From: an uncultured Opitutales bacterium
GTDB lineage: Bacteria; Verrucomicrobiota; Verrucomicrobiia; Opitutales; UBA2995
NCBI GenBank assembly: GCA_938075565.1
Contig: CALJGU010000050.1
Location: forward strand, 1 to 64,000
Reading direction: 5' to 3'
Length of the DNA: 64,000 nucleotides
Below are positions 53,042 through 63,826 of the stretch, in pieces; positions within the stretch are counted from its first letter, which is position 1, and each line of letters opens with the position of its first letter. The notes beneath the pieces were generated by a model, which made no database searches, was not told the DNA's origin, and was given only the letters and a program-made list of their open reading frames with translations. The translations under genes were made by a program, and so were the position numbers.

Positions 53042-56000
53042 ATGAATAAACTACTACGTTGGTCCAAGCTTTGGATGCTTGGCTTACTATTACCCGTGGC
53101 ACTGCCACTCGCCGTCCAGGCGCAAGAAGATGACGAAGAGGACGTATTCGAATTGAGTCCGTTCTCCGTCGAAGCAAGTGAGGATGACGGCTACATGGCC
53201 CAAACCACACTCGCAGGTTCTCGTGTTAGAACCAGTGTCCGTGACATTGGTGCTTCCATCGCAATTATCACTGAAGAGTACTTGGAAGATACCGGTGCTG
53301 TTGATGGTGAATCTCTACTTGCCAATGTTGGTAACGTGGAAGTCGGTGGATCTCTTGGTAACTTCGCAAATTCTGGCGGAGGAACTGGAACACAAGAAAC
53401 TCGTGAAAATCCACAACGCGGTCAACGTATCCGTGGTCTTGTAAGCGCGATTACAACTCGTGATTACTTCCAAACGGATATTCCATTCGATTCTTACAAC
53501 ACGACTCGTGTGACTGTGAATCGTGGACCTAACTCCATTCTGTTTGGTTTGGGATCTCCAGGGGGTGTAATCAATAACAGCACCGCCAAAGCTCAAATCG
53601 GCACCGATACAGGACAAGTCCGTTTCCGTGTTGATCACCGTGGTGGACACCGCGAAAGCCTCAACGTGAACAAGACGATCGTTGAAGATCGCTTGGCCAT
53701 CCGCGTTGCTATGTTGAATGAGAATATCAAATGGCAACAAGAGCCTGCAAATGAATCTGATCAACGTTTCTTCGTTGCTTGGGATGCAGTTCTTCTTGAA
53801 AATGAAGGCGTTGATTGGCTGGGCAAGACTCGTTTCCGCGGAAGCTTCGAAGCTGGCGAAATCGATCGTAATGCTCCAGACGTAATTCCTCCCACCGATG
53901 GATTTTCTGGTTGGTGGAATGGTATTGGAACCCAGGAAGATGTAAACCGCATCCTATCTGTTCCTGGTGTTGGATTTAATGAAATCTCCAATCAAGGTAT
54001 CACCTCTGCGCAAGCGTTGGCCGCAATCAATGCAGGCATCGAGTCAGTTCCAGAAACATGGGGTGGAACAACGCAAGAATACGCTGAGCTTGAAGGACAA
54101 TTTGTTCCAAACCAAACAGTAGACCGTTTCAAACGTTCAAACCCACTCGGAAATGACCCCACAGAAGGTGGTCGTAATCTTTCCGCACAACGGGTACCAT
54201 ACTTCCTATACCCAGCTATTAACTACAATAGCCACAACGACCCTACCCAAGGTTGGAATGATCCAGAATTGGCTGGTATTCAAGGTATCATGGGTCGTTG
54301 GAGACCACGGGTTCTGTTCCCAAATGGTTCCAGAAAGAACATCACTCAAGACGTCCGCTGGTCAAATACTCCAACGGGTGGAACAGGTTTCGTTGCTCCT
54401 TCGATTCAAAACCGTGATATCTTCGATTATCACAATTTGAACTTCCTTGGAACAACCAGTGAAGTGACCCGTGATTTTGAAATCCGTCAGTTCGTGCTCG
54501 AGCAGGAATTCTTCAATGGCGCCGTTGGTTTGGAAATTGCCTATGACGAGCAAGACGAGAGCCGTTTCACCCGCACACCGTTTGACGGTGGTAGCGACAA
54601 AGCGATCCATCTCGATCTTTCACAAAATCATGGTTCCGGTGACATCGACTACGATGGTATTGCTGATCGTCACTTCAATGAAAACCTTGGTCGTCCAGTA
54701 GTAGCATACCTGGGAACGGTTGATACTGCACGTGAAAACGAGCAGGACACCTTCCGTGCAACACTCTACGGTAGCTTGGATTTCTCTGACTACGTAGACG
54801 GCAAACTCGGTAAAATCCTTGGTAGCCACACAATTACAGGTCTTTACGAAGACCGGGACAACTATTTCTGGACTCGTAGCCACCGTGGATCTTGGTGGGC
54901 AGACAATAGCAAATGGCCTGGTAGCCCAGACATTTCTAATGGTCTGAGTGACAACTTCCGTCGTGTAGTTCGTAGCCAGATTTATCTTGGCGGAGACACA
55001 CGTGGACTTTCCAGTGCTGACGATGTTCGCATCGACGGATACTTGGATATCTCAAGACAAGAGTTTCCTGAAATCGGAGACGAATACGGAGTCTGGTACT
55101 TCGATAATGGCGAAAAAGATGCGAAGCAGGAAACCTGGAGAATCATTGAGAACATCTCAGGTGGAAACACCCAGCTAACGAACCTCGAGTCTTCAGCTTA
55201 CAGCTTAAACAGCCGTTTCTTAGACGGACACATTGTTGGTATGTATGCTAACCGGACTGACGAACAGTCTGTTTGGCAGCGCATTCAGGAAAACGTTAAC
55301 TACGGTGATCCAGATGCACCAGGAGTCGTTCCTCTACGAATCGACAAACCTGGAACCAACGAAATTGATGGTTCATTCAACATGGCTCTTCTTCAACTAG
55401 AACCAGAGCCAGCGACCGTTGATAAAGACGACACGACAACCTGGAGTGTAGTTGCTAAGTATCCTGAAGTGCTTCTAGGTGACCTGCCTTTCGGCATGGA
55501 CCTCTACGGACACTACTACGAAGCGGAAAGTTTCGTTCCAGCTGGTATCTCAAACAACATCCTCAATCAGCAACTGGCTAGTCCTTTTGGTACTACTGAG
55601 GAATATGGTTTCACCATTGAGTTGTTCGAGCGCCGCTTGGCTATCCGTTACAACAAGTTCGAAACTGCTAGTGCCAACAACCGCACCAACCTTGGTGGTG
55701 GACTAGGACAGATCGCTGGTCGTATCAGCTTCTACCTCGACCGGATCACTTCGGCTGACAATGACACAGCAACCACACTGTATCCAGAAGGTTTCAATGG
55801 CTTCGATATGCCTGCGACTGAAGGATCAGACGCTGCTTTGACACCGGATACGATTCCAGACAACCGCCAACGCAAAAGTGGAACAGGTGCTGACCTTATG
55901 GGCTTCACTTCGTTTGACGAATACTACGCGGCCATCATCGACGCGGTTCTTCCTGAGCTTCAGTCCATTTTCAATCACCGCATTTTGCGCGACGAAAATG

Positions 56001-56743
56001 GTCAAGCGTTTGAAGTGAGCGATCCGATTCGTGGATTAAACTCTACACGTGACTTCGTAGCAACTGGTTCAGAAATTGATATTGTGGGTCGTTTGACCGA
56101 CAACCTCAGTCTCTCATTGAACTTCGCTGAGCAAGCAACGGTTACTTCCAACACAGCTCCAGTAGCTGCGGAAATCGCCTTTGCACAAGCAGAGCGCCTC
56201 CAGCGCCCCATTCCTACCTCTCCTGGAGGATGGGCATTGTGGGATCTTCGTGGTTCTCCGTTCCAAGTTGAGTCTGACCAAATCGGTGAACGTTTTGAAA
56301 ACCAAACGCTTCGCCCAATTCGCTTGGCTTTGGCTCTGGACGGAACTCAAAATCCGGAACAACGGAAATACCGCTGGAACACCACCCTTCGTTACGACTT
56401 CAATGAAGGTCGCCTCAAAGGTCTGCAAGCTGGTGTGACTGCTCGTTACCAGGACAAAGTCGCTGTAGGTTATCCAAACCTATTGGATGAGTTCGGAACG
56501 ATCCTACCTGACGTTGCTAACCCATGGTTCGGAAAAGACTCCATCGATGGAGACCTCTTCCTACGTTACCGGCGGGCACTCACAGACAAGATCGACTGGA
56601 CTGTTCAGTTCAATGCGCGGAATCTTTACCGCAGCAATGGATCGAACGATATCCCAGTTAGGGCCAATCCAGATGGAACGGTTGCAATTATCCGCGTGCC
56701 GGTTGAGCAACAGTACTTCCTGACGAATACCTTTACTTTCTAA
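53042..56743 (+). CDS. TonB-dependent receptor
   Basis: 'FELSPFSVEASEDDGYMAQTTLAGSRVRTSVRDIGASIAIITEEYLEDTGA', plug 'NRGPNSILFGLGSPGGVINNSTA', C-terminal aromatic residue. Confidence 0.94.
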   Translation: MNKLLRWSKLWMLGLLLPVALPLAVQAQEDDEEDVFELSPFSVEASEDDGYMAQTTLAGSRVRTSVRDIGASIAIITEEYLEDTGAVDGESLLANVGNVEVGGSLGNFANSGGGTGTQETRENPQRGQRIRGLVSAITTRDYFQTDIPFDSYNTTRVTVNRGPNSILFGLGSPGGVINNSTAKAQIGTDTGQVRFRVDHRGGHRESLNVNKTIVEDRLAIRVAMLNENIKWQQEPANESDQRFFVAWDAVLLENEGVDWLGKTRFRGSFEAGEIDRNAPDVIPPTDGFSGWWNGIGTQEDVNRILSVPGVGFNEISNQGITSAQALAAINAGIESVPETWGGTTQEYAELEGQFVPNQTVDRFKRSNPLGNDPTEGGRNLSAQRVPYFLYPAINYNSHNDPTQGWNDPELAGIQGIMGRWRPRVLFPNGSRKNITQDVRWSNTPTGGTGFVAPSIQNRDIFDYHNLNFLGTTSEVTRDFEIRQFVLEQEFFNGAVGLEIAYDEQDESRFTRTPFDGGSDKAIHLDLSQNHGSGDIDYDGIADRHFNENLGRPVVAYLGTVDTARENEQDTFRATLYGSLDFSDYVDGKLGKILGSHTITGLYEDRDNYFWTRSHRGSWWADNSKWPGSPDISNGLSDNFRRVVRSQIYLGGDTRGLSSADDVRIDGYLDISRQEFPEIGDEYGVWYFDNGEKDAKQETWRIIENISGGNTQLTNLESSAYSLNSRFLDGHIVGMYANRTDEQSVWQRIQENVNYGDPDAPGVVPLRIDKPGTNEIDGSFNMALLQLEPEPATVDKDDTTTWSVVAKYPEVLLGDLPFGMDLYGHYYEAESFVPAGISNNILNQQLASPFGTTEEYGFTIELFERRLAIRYNKFETASANNRTNLGGGLGQIAGRISFYLDRITSADNDTATTLYPEGFNGFDMPATEGSDAALTPDTIPDNRQRKSGTGADLMGFTSFDEYYAAIIDAVLPELQSIFNHRILRDENGQAFEVSDPIRGLNSTRDFVATGSEIDIVGRLTDNLSLSLNFAEQATVTSNTAPVAAEIAFAQAERLQRPIPTSPGGWALWDLRGSPFQVESDQIGERFENQTLRPIRLALALDGTQNPEQRKYRWNTTLRYDFNEGRLKGLQAGVTARYQDKVAVGYPNLLDEFGTILPDVANPWFGKDSIDGDLFLRYRRALTDKIDWTVQFNARNLYRSNGSNDIPVRANPDGTVAIIRVPVEQQYFLTNTFTF

Positions 56744-56766
56744 GTAAAAGCTATTTCAAAAATCTC

Positions 56767-56799
56767 AAAGCCCCTGTCGGAAACGACAGGGGCTTTTTT
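56767..56799 (+). terminator. Rho-independent terminator of the TonB-dependent receptor gene
   Basis: AAAGCCCCTGTCG-GAAA-CGACAGGGGCTTTTTT. Confidence 0.96.
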
Positions 56800-56972
56800 G
56801 TATAAAACCTCCACCCTGTTCCGGTTCTGCTTCGCAGCCCGGTCTGTTATTTTTGCTGCGCTGCATTGAGGTGTCACTGCGCTCGGTAGTCGTCGCGTTG
56901 CTCCTCGGAACTCTTGTTCTTCTCTTCCTCTTAATCAGAAACTACAATCCGAGGGAAGATGCACAGAACAAA

Positions 56973-56995
56973 CACAGGCAAGATGCCTGTGCTAC
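56973..56995 (-). repeat. REP-like solo element, family C
   Basis: CACAGGCAAGATGCCTGTGCTAC, identical to 41008-41030. Confidence 0.88.
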
Positions 56996-57032
56996 TCTAC
57001 TCCAGACACCTGAATACTGAAACCGTCTTCCC

Positions 57033-57974
57033 CTACCCTTTCACACTCTTAGTCACGCTATTGCGGTACTGCCTGGGGGACTCGCCAATAGTATTGGTAA
57101 AGAAACGTGAGAAGGACGACAAAGTTGTAAAGCCCAACTCAAATGCGATATCCGTAAAACTCATGCTCGAGTTTTGCATTAATTGAATAGCTTGGTGAGC
57201 GCGGAAGTTTTTGATGTAGGCCCCAAGGCTGATGTTAAACTGCTGACGAAATACAGCCCGTAAATTACTCTCAGACATGTTCAACGCACCAGCGATGTCC
57301 GAGACACTTTGTAACGTCCCAGGATTCGAAGTCAGACAATCCTGAATTCCACGGATGAGCGCATTCGATGATCCCTTGATGTTTCCACCTTGCATCGTTT
57401 CAGAGACCTCATGCCTGACCTGCTCCCGCAAATGATTGATCAACATCGCAGAGTCCAACGTCAGCCGACGATTATACCGCTCCACAGAGAAAGAGGTCGG
57501 TTCTTGATTATTGACATTTGAGCCAAGAAGTAAGGACTGGCCCTTTTGGTAGTGGTCAATAATCCGAGCCAGGAGCTCGTGGCATCGTTTGTCCATCTTT
57601 AGGATTCTATGACGAAATGCCTGCATGGCCGTAGGGAGCTCTAATTCGAAGGTAAGAAAGAGCCACACCAAATTTGTATCGGCCAAATCGATAAAATGAT
57701 GAAACTGATAAGGAAACACCATCATCGCATCGCCAGGCTCAAGGCGCCAATGAATCCCATCCAAATTCATGGTACCTTCAGTCATCAAATTGAAGAGCAA
57801 CACGTATCGATGATGGGGGTAACCATCAAAAGAGCGGCGCTGAAGCTCTTGTGTCGTTTTCCTGGAAAATACGATCAAGTTCCGGGGAATACAGATATCC
57901 TCTGCTGTTCGGCCCGAAAAGTAGTCATCAGGCGCTGATAGATTCAACGCATCTTGTAAGAGTGAAAAGCGCAT
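57033..57974 (-). CDS. AraC family transcriptional regulator
   Basis: C-terminal 'MSFTDIAFELGFTTLSSFSRFFTNTIGESPRQYRNS'; cupin-like N-terminus. Confidence 0.93.
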   Translation of the reverse strand: MRFSLLQDALNLSAPDDYFSGRTAEDICIPRNLIVFSRKTTQELQRRSFDGYPHHRYVLLFNLMTEGTMNLDGIHWRLEPGDAMMVFPYQFHHFIDLADTNLVWLFLTFELELPTAMQAFRHRILKMDKRCHELLARIIDHYQKGQSLLLGSNVNNQEPTSFSVERYNRRLTLDSAMLINHLREQVRHEVSETMQGGNIKGSSNALIRGIQDCLTSNPGTLQSVSDIAGALNMSESNLRAVFRQQFNISLGAYIKNFRAHQAIQLMQNSSMSFTDIAFELGFTTLSSFSRFFTNTIGESPRQYRNSVTKSVKG

Positions 57975-58071
57975 AAGAAGCCTTCAATTCAATCGAAAAC
58001 GCTAAATTTGATGCAGTATGTGAAAAGTTTTTACCAGACTATAAATGCTATAGTTTGCATCTAACCATAAA

Positions 58072-60003
58072 ATGAGCACAGAAGCAGAACAATTTGAACG
58101 GATATCTACTAAGATATTCCAAGACTCCAACGCTGCAGCGACTGTCGTTGCGGAGGAAATCGCCGATTTAATCAAATCCCGTTCGAAAGACGGAAAAACA
58201 ACCGTACTCGGCCTTGCCACAGGATCGACCCCCTTACCGGTTTACCGGGAGCTGATTCGCAAGCATCGCGAAGAAAACCTGAGTTTTCGCAATGTCATCA
58301 CCTTTAACTTAGATGAATATTACGGACTGAATACCGATCACCCTGAAAGCTACTATCAATTCATGTGGCAACGTCTTTTAGGCCATGTGGACATACCAGA
58401 AGATCAGGTCCACCTACCCTCGGGCACAACCGAACGATCGAAGGTTTACGCGAACTGCGCCGAATACGAACAGGCAATTGAAGAGGCAGGAGGACTGGAT
58501 TATCAGATTCTGGGGATTGGCCGAACCGGACACATCGGATTCAATGAACCAGGTTCAACCCGAGACTCCAAAACCCGATTGGTGACCCTCGACGCATTAA
58601 CCCGACGAGATGCCGCTCGCGACTTCTTAGGAGAAGCCAACGTACCACGTTATGCGATCACCATGGGAGTTGATACTATTTTAAAAGCCAAACGCGTAGT
58701 CCTCATGGCCTGGGGTCAGGCAAAGGCAGGTGTTGTTCAGCAGGCTGTGGAAGAAGAGCCCAATGAAAACCTTCCAGCTGGCTTACTACAGGGGCATCCA
58801 GATGTTCGTTTTTTTATCGATGAATCAGCATCCGTATCGCTCACCCGAATTCGTAACCCCTGGCTGGTGGGTCCCGTAGAGTGGACAGACAGATCCATTC
58901 GTAAAGCCGTGATATGGCTATCCAACAAAGCAAACAAACCCATCCTGAAATTACAGGATTCCGACTACAATGAGTTCGGACTAGGGGAAATTTTGACCGA
59001 CGTTGCACCTGCATACGATATCAACATTCGCGTATTCAACCAAACCCAACACACGATCACTGGTTGGCCCGGAGGCAAACCGGATGCCGACGACACCAGT
59101 CGCCCAGAACGCGCAACGCCCTTTCCAAAACGCGTACTCGTTTTAGCGCCAGAGCCCGATGAAGACATCCTTTGCATGGGAGGAACGATTCATCGTCTCA
59201 ACAACCAGGGAAGCGAGATTACATTGGCCTATTTGACCTCAGGGAATCTAGCCGTTCCTGACACCATGGCACGACAGGTCCTTTCGCTGATGAGCGAAAT
59301 GGAAAAGGAGTTAGATCAGAATTTGGCTGAAGATTTCAGCTTGGGGAAACTCGCCTCTGTTCTTCTGGAAGAGCTTCAAAGCACCGAAGGCGACACAGCA
59401 GAGTCTTCGCACATCCGTCAGGTAAAATCTCTTATTCGTCGCAACGAAGCCCGCGATGCATCCGCCTTACTAAAGATCGATCCTTCGAGTCTCAAATTTC
59501 TGGATCTCCCATTTTACGAAACTGGTCGTTACCGTGCATTCAATCCAAGCGAAAAAGATCAACAGGATCTGGTCGAACTACTGCAAGCTGTAAAGCCTCA
59601 CCAAATCTACTTCACCGGCGGCTTAGCAGACCCGGGATCCGTAGCAGGTGTTTGTTTCACACTACTCAAACAAGCGTTGGCCACCACGGCTTCAGAAGCT
59701 TGGGTAGACGAAACTTATCTATGGAGCTACCGTGGCCTTGCCCAGGAATGGCCTCTATTCGAAATCGATATGGCGGTACCTCTAAGCCCGGACGAATTGA
59801 ACCACAAAACAGAGGCGAGCTTCCAGTATCGCTCCCAACGGCGCCAATTTCCTCTGCGGGATTCTGCTCATAAAGAAATCTGGCAACAAACGGACGAGCT
59901 AAATCGCAATACAGCCGCAGCCTATGACGACGTAGGCATGGCCGAGTATGAAGCGATAGAAGCATTCAAACGAATCCAGTTGAGTGAACTTCTCGAAGGC
60001 TAA
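58072..60003 (+). CDS. nagB: Glucosamine-6-phosphate deaminase, long form with PIG-L-like C-terminal domain
   Basis: 'TVLGLATGSTPLPVYRELI', 'NLDEYYGLNTDHPESYYQFMW', 'GIGRTGHIGFNEPGS'; second half 'RVLVLAPEPDEDILCMGGTIHRL'. Confidence 0.93.
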   Translation: MSTEAEQFERISTKIFQDSNAAATVVAEEIADLIKSRSKDGKTTVLGLATGSTPLPVYRELIRKHREENLSFRNVITFNLDEYYGLNTDHPESYYQFMWQRLLGHVDIPEDQVHLPSGTTERSKVYANCAEYEQAIEEAGGLDYQILGIGRTGHIGFNEPGSTRDSKTRLVTLDALTRRDAARDFLGEANVPRYAITMGVDTILKAKRVVLMAWGQAKAGVVQQAVEEEPNENLPAGLLQGHPDVRFFIDESASVSLTRIRNPWLVGPVEWTDRSIRKAVIWLSNKANKPILKLQDSDYNEFGLGEILTDVAPAYDINIRVFNQTQHTITGWPGGKPDADDTSRPERATPFPKRVLVLAPEPDEDILCMGGTIHRLNNQGSEITLAYLTSGNLAVPDTMARQVLSLMSEMEKELDQNLAEDFSLGKLASVLLEELQSTEGDTAESSHIRQVKSLIRRNEARDASALLKIDPSSLKFLDLPFYETGRYRAFNPSEKDQQDLVELLQAVKPHQIYFTGGLADPGSVAGVCFTLLKQALATTASEAWVDETYLWSYRGLAQEWPLFEIDMAVPLSPDELNHKTEASFQYRSQRRQFPLRDSAHKEIWQQTDELNRNTAAAYDDVGMAEYEAIEAFKRIQLSELLEG

Positions 60004-60070
60004 CCCGCCCGCAAATTTACCCGTCTGACAAAGCGGATTATCGATTCGTTTCGAAATCCTTTTCTACTAC

Positions 60071-61105
60071 ATGACTGAGACCAACAACACCCTTAAAGGT
60101 ATTCTCGTCGGCTGCGGCTTCATGGGCGGCATGCATGCCCAAATCTACACTCAATTGAAAGGTGTCGAACTCGTAGCGGCCGTTGACAATCGCCCGGAAC
60201 CGAGTGCAGAAAAGCTAAAATCTTTTGGAATCTCCATTCCTGTTTTTGCATCTCTGAATGAAGCCATCACAGAAGCAGAGGCTGATTTTGTGGACATTTG
60301 CATGCCTACACATCAGCACCTGGACAATGCGCTAAAAACGATTGAAGCCGGCAAAGCCTTATTCTGCGAAAAACCCTTGGCACTCAATCTGGAGGAAGCC
60401 GATCAGATCCTCACCGCTGCCAATGTTTCAGGCACATCCGCTCAGGTCGGTCATTGCATCCGATTTTGGCCCGAATACCAGGCCTTGATGGATTACCATC
60501 GCTCGGGGCAAGGCGGGAAGCTGTTGAGCTTAAACCTCGTTCGACGATCCGCTCGACCTGGCTACGGAGCCAGCAATTGGCTGAACAATGCTGACCTTTC
60601 AGGTGGCGCAGCATTGGACCTTCATATTCACGATAGCGACTTTGCCCTCGCTCTACTTGGAGAGCCCAAGTCCTTCACGAGTCGAGTCACTGAGGACTTT
60701 AGTGGACCAGCCCATATTTTCACTTTGATGGACTACGGAGATCTAACCGTCACAACTGAAGGCGGATGGAACTACCCAGAGAAGTGGGGCTTCCAAATGT
60801 CATTTCAAGCTATCTACGAATATGCCGTTCTGGATTACGATTCCCAAAACGATAAAGGACTGATGATTTGCGAAGGTGACCAGGAGCCCAGATCGATGGA
60901 GATCGCAAAGCCAGACTCTGGAGAGTCAACGGCAGGCGAAGGGAATGTTTCGGACCTGGGAGGTTACTACAATGAACTCCTCTACTTCACAAACTGCTTG
61001 AAGGAGGGGAAAGCTCCCGCCATTGCCACGCTGGAAGATGCACGCTCTTCTCTGGCTCTCACACTCAATGAAATTGAATCTGCTTCAGCCGTTCCTAGCT
61101 TGTGA
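60071..61105 (+). CDS. Gfo/Idh/MocA family oxidoreductase
   Basis: 'ILVGCGFMGGMHAQIYTQLKGVELVAAVD', 'ADFVDICMPTHQHLDNALKTIEAGKALFCEKPLAL'. Confidence 0.93.
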   Translation: MTETNNTLKGILVGCGFMGGMHAQIYTQLKGVELVAAVDNRPEPSAEKLKSFGISIPVFASLNEAITEAEADFVDICMPTHQHLDNALKTIEAGKALFCEKPLALNLEEADQILTAANVSGTSAQVGHCIRFWPEYQALMDYHRSGQGGKLLSLNLVRRSARPGYGASNWLNNADLSGGAALDLHIHDSDFALALLGEPKSFTSRVTEDFSGPAHIFTLMDYGDLTVTTEGGWNYPEKWGFQMSFQAIYEYAVLDYDSQNDKGLMICEGDQEPRSMEIAKPDSGESTAGEGNVSDLGGYYNELLYFTNCLKEGKAPAIATLEDARSSLALTLNEIESASAVPSL

Positions 61106-61950
61106 AAAAATCGATCAGCATCTGGTCCTTCTATGGTGACTGGGACTTAAAACAAAAATTCCAAATTGCAAAGGATACAGGGTTCTCAGGCTTCGAAATC
61201 GATGTCAGCGCTGACGGACCCATTACCCTCGATTCCACGGATGAGGATCTCGATGCAATCGCAGAACAAGCCAGCGAGGCAGGCATCACACTGAGTGGTG
61301 TAGCTACGGGTATGTATTGGGAATTCAACCCGGCAAGCGGCAAAGACGAAACACGAGCCAAGGCCCAGCAGGTATTAGAAAAGCAACTACGAGTCGCCTC
61401 ACACCTGCACATCGACACCATTCTGGTTGTTCCAGGAGCGGTGGGAGCCGATTTCATTCCTGGAGGTGAAGAGATTCCATATGATCTGGCGCTCGAACGA
61501 GCAACCGATTTCATCAGGTCTGCTGTTCCGCTCGCCGAAGAACTGGGAGTCAACATCGGGATCGAAAATGTCTGGAACAAGTTCTTGCTAAGCCCGCTCG
61601 AGATGAAGGTTTTCATCGATCAATTCGATACGCCTCATGTGGGAAGTTATTTCGACGTCGGCAACGTCCTCGCTACTGGCTACCCCGAACACTGGATATC
61701 CATCCTGGGGCAACGCATCAAACGCGTTCACTTCAAAGATTACCGAAAAGCCGTAGGCACTGTGGATGGCTTTTGTGATCTCCTATCTGGTGATGTCAAT
61801 TGGCCTGCAGTCATGACATCACTTGCGGAAGTGGGATACGATGGCTGGGTAGCTGCAGAAATGATTCCGCCCGTTCCCTTTTACAAATACGCTCCCGAAA
61901 CACTCATTGAAAACACCTCGCGTGCGATGGATAAGATATTTGCCATGTAA
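61102..61950 (+). CDS. Sugar phosphate isomerase/epimerase family protein (TIM barrel)
   Basis: 'LGVNIGIENVWNKFLLSPLEMKVFIDQFDTPHVGSYFDVGNVLATGYPEHWI...IKRVHFKDYRK'; 4-nt overlap with the preceding gene. Confidence 0.9.
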   Translation: MKKSISIWSFYGDWDLKQKFQIAKDTGFSGFEIDVSADGPITLDSTDEDLDAIAEQASEAGITLSGVATGMYWEFNPASGKDETRAKAQQVLEKQLRVASHLHIDTILVVPGAVGADFIPGGEEIPYDLALERATDFIRSAVPLAEELGVNIGIENVWNKFLLSPLEMKVFIDQFDTPHVGSYFDVGNVLATGYPEHWISILGQRIKRVHFKDYRKAVGTVDGFCDLLSGDVNWPAVMTSLAEVGYDGWVAAEMIPPVPFYKYAPETLIENTSRAMDKIFAM

Positions 61951-62044
61951 GCGGAAATGGTGAGTATATCAGCACATCTTCAATCACCCCAGTTCGTCTC
62001 TCCATTCTTTACTCTATAAGCTCGTACCCAACCCCATTTAAATA

Positions 62045-63826
62045 ATGCATCTCGAAACCCTGGATTGGATCTTCATCATCGGCTACTTTTTGGCTGTTAT
62101 CGCCGTAGGACTCTTAGTAGCCAAAGCAGCAGGAAAAGATAGTGGCCAGTTTTTCCTGGGAGGTCGGCAAATGCCCTGGTGGTTACTCGGCTTTTCGATG
62201 GTCGCAACCACCTTCTCTACCGATACACCGAACCTGGTAACAGACATTGTCCGTCAAAACGGAGTCGCAGGTAACTGGGTGTGGTGGGCCTTTCTCATCA
62301 CAGGCATGGTCACGGTTTTCCTTTTCGCCAAATTGTGGCGTCGCTCAGAAGTGCTGACAGATATCGAATTTTACGAGCTTCGCTATAGCGGAAAGAGTGC
62401 GGCGTTCCTGCGTGGATTTCGTGCCATCTATCTCGGCGTGTTCTTCAATGTCATGATCATGGCTTCCGTTTCTCTCGCTGCGATCAAGATTGGCGGAGTG
62501 ATGCTAGGGCTGAGCCCCATGCAATCGATACTCTGGGCCGGACTGGCAACTGTCATCTTCTCTTCCGCGGGTGGTTTTCGTGGCGTTGTGTTCACCGACT
62601 GTCTTCTGTTTGTCATCGCAATGGTGGGATCCATCGCAGCAGCCTATTTTGCCATCGGTCATGCAGACATTGGCTCCCTTTCAGCCTTGTTGGAACATCC
62701 CAATGTTGCGGACAAGCTCAGCTTCCTCCCCCCGACCGGCGGTGAAGGGGCTACTTCAGATCAAAATCTCAATCTCTGGATGACCTTGATTATCATTCCA
62801 CTGGTCGTGCAATGGTGGAGCGTTTGGTATCCGGGAGCAGAACCTGGCGGTGGAGGTTACGTCGCCCAACGTATGCTCGCGGCCAAAGATGAGAAACATG
62901 CTACCGGCGCGGTTCTATTTTTCAATTTCGCTCACTACGGACTAAGACCCTGGCCGTGGATTCTTGTCGCTCTAGCTTCTTTGGTTGTTTTCCCAACATT
63001 GGATGATATCCAAGCGGCATTCCCTGGCCTCGACCCGAGCACTATCGGACATGATCTCGCCTACCCAGCCATGCTTACTTTCTTACCCAATGGCTGGCTT
63101 GGACTGGTACTGGCTTCACTCGTAGCCGCTTACATGTCCACCATTTCGACCCATCTAAATTGGGGATCCTCCTACATCGCCAACGACTTCTACAAACGCT
63201 TCATGAATCCGGAAGCGACCGAGAAACAATTGGTCACTGTCGGCCGTATATCGACAGTCATTATGATGATCCTCGCCGGACTCCTAGCGCTGCAGTTGCA
63301 GAATGCGTTGGATACTTTTCAGATCCTCCTCCAGGTGGGCGCTGGCACCGGTTTAATATTCATGCTTCGCTGGTTCTGGTGGCGAATTAATGCCTTCAGT
63401 GAACTGAGCGCCATGATCGCGTCATTTATCTTTGCTGTTGCATTCAGGACCATTGATCACGGCATGCCCTGGTGGATGGAACTCATCTTGAGTGTTGGCC
63501 TTACCACCGTCGTCTGGCTGGTGGTCACTTTTATGACTCCTGCAACCGATGAGTCTGTCCTCAAATCATTTTACCAAAAGGTTCATCCAGCTGGGAACGG
63601 ATGGAATCCTATTAGGAAACTTCTCGGCGATAGTAGTCCACCGAATGAATCTATTGCCCCGCAAATTGGATCCATGCTCATGGGTACTATTTCCGTATAT
63701 GGATTTCTATTCGGGATCGGAAAGATCATCTATGGTTCGACCCTGACAGGATTAATTCTCCTGCTTATTGCAGCAGCCTTAGGCTACAAAATAATCTCTA
63801 CGCATTCAGCAAAGCAGGCGGCATGA
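62045..63826 (+). CDS. Sodium:solute symporter (SSS family)
   Basis: 'GQFFLGGRQMPWWLLGFSMVATTFSTDTPNLVTDIVRQNGVAGNW'; multiple TM segments. Confidence 0.93.
   Translation: MHLETLDWIFIIGYFLAVIAVGLLVAKAAGKDSGQFFLGGRQMPWWLLGFSMVATTFSTDTPNLVTDIVRQNGVAGNWVWWAFLITGMVTVFLFAKLWRRSEVLTDIEFYELRYSGKSAAFLRGFRAIYLGVFFNVMIMASVSLAAIKIGGVMLGLSPMQSILWAGLATVIFSSAGGFRGVVFTDCLLFVIAMVGSIAAAYFAIGHADIGSLSALLEHPNVADKLSFLPPTGGEGATSDQNLNLWMTLIIIPLVVQWWSVWYPGAEPGGGGYVAQRMLAAKDEKHATGAVLFFNFAHYGLRPWPWILVALASLVVFPTLDDIQAAFPGLDPSTIGHDLAYPAMLTFLPNGWLGLVLASLVAAYMSTISTHLNWGSSYIANDFYKRFMNPEATEKQLVTVGRISTVIMMILAGLLALQLQNALDTFQILLQVGAGTGLIFMLRWFWWRINAFSELSAMIASFIFAVAFRTIDHGMPWWMELILSVGLTTVVWLVVTFMTPATDESVLKSFYQKVHPAGNGWNPIRKLLGDSSPPNESIAPQIGSMLMGTISVYGFLFGIGKIIYGSTLTGLILLLIAAALGYKIISTHSAKQAA

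Noticed and set aside
56810-56940. GC-rich segment after the receptor terminator suspected as ncRNA
   Set aside because: No consistent stem series beyond short palindromes and no family recognised.
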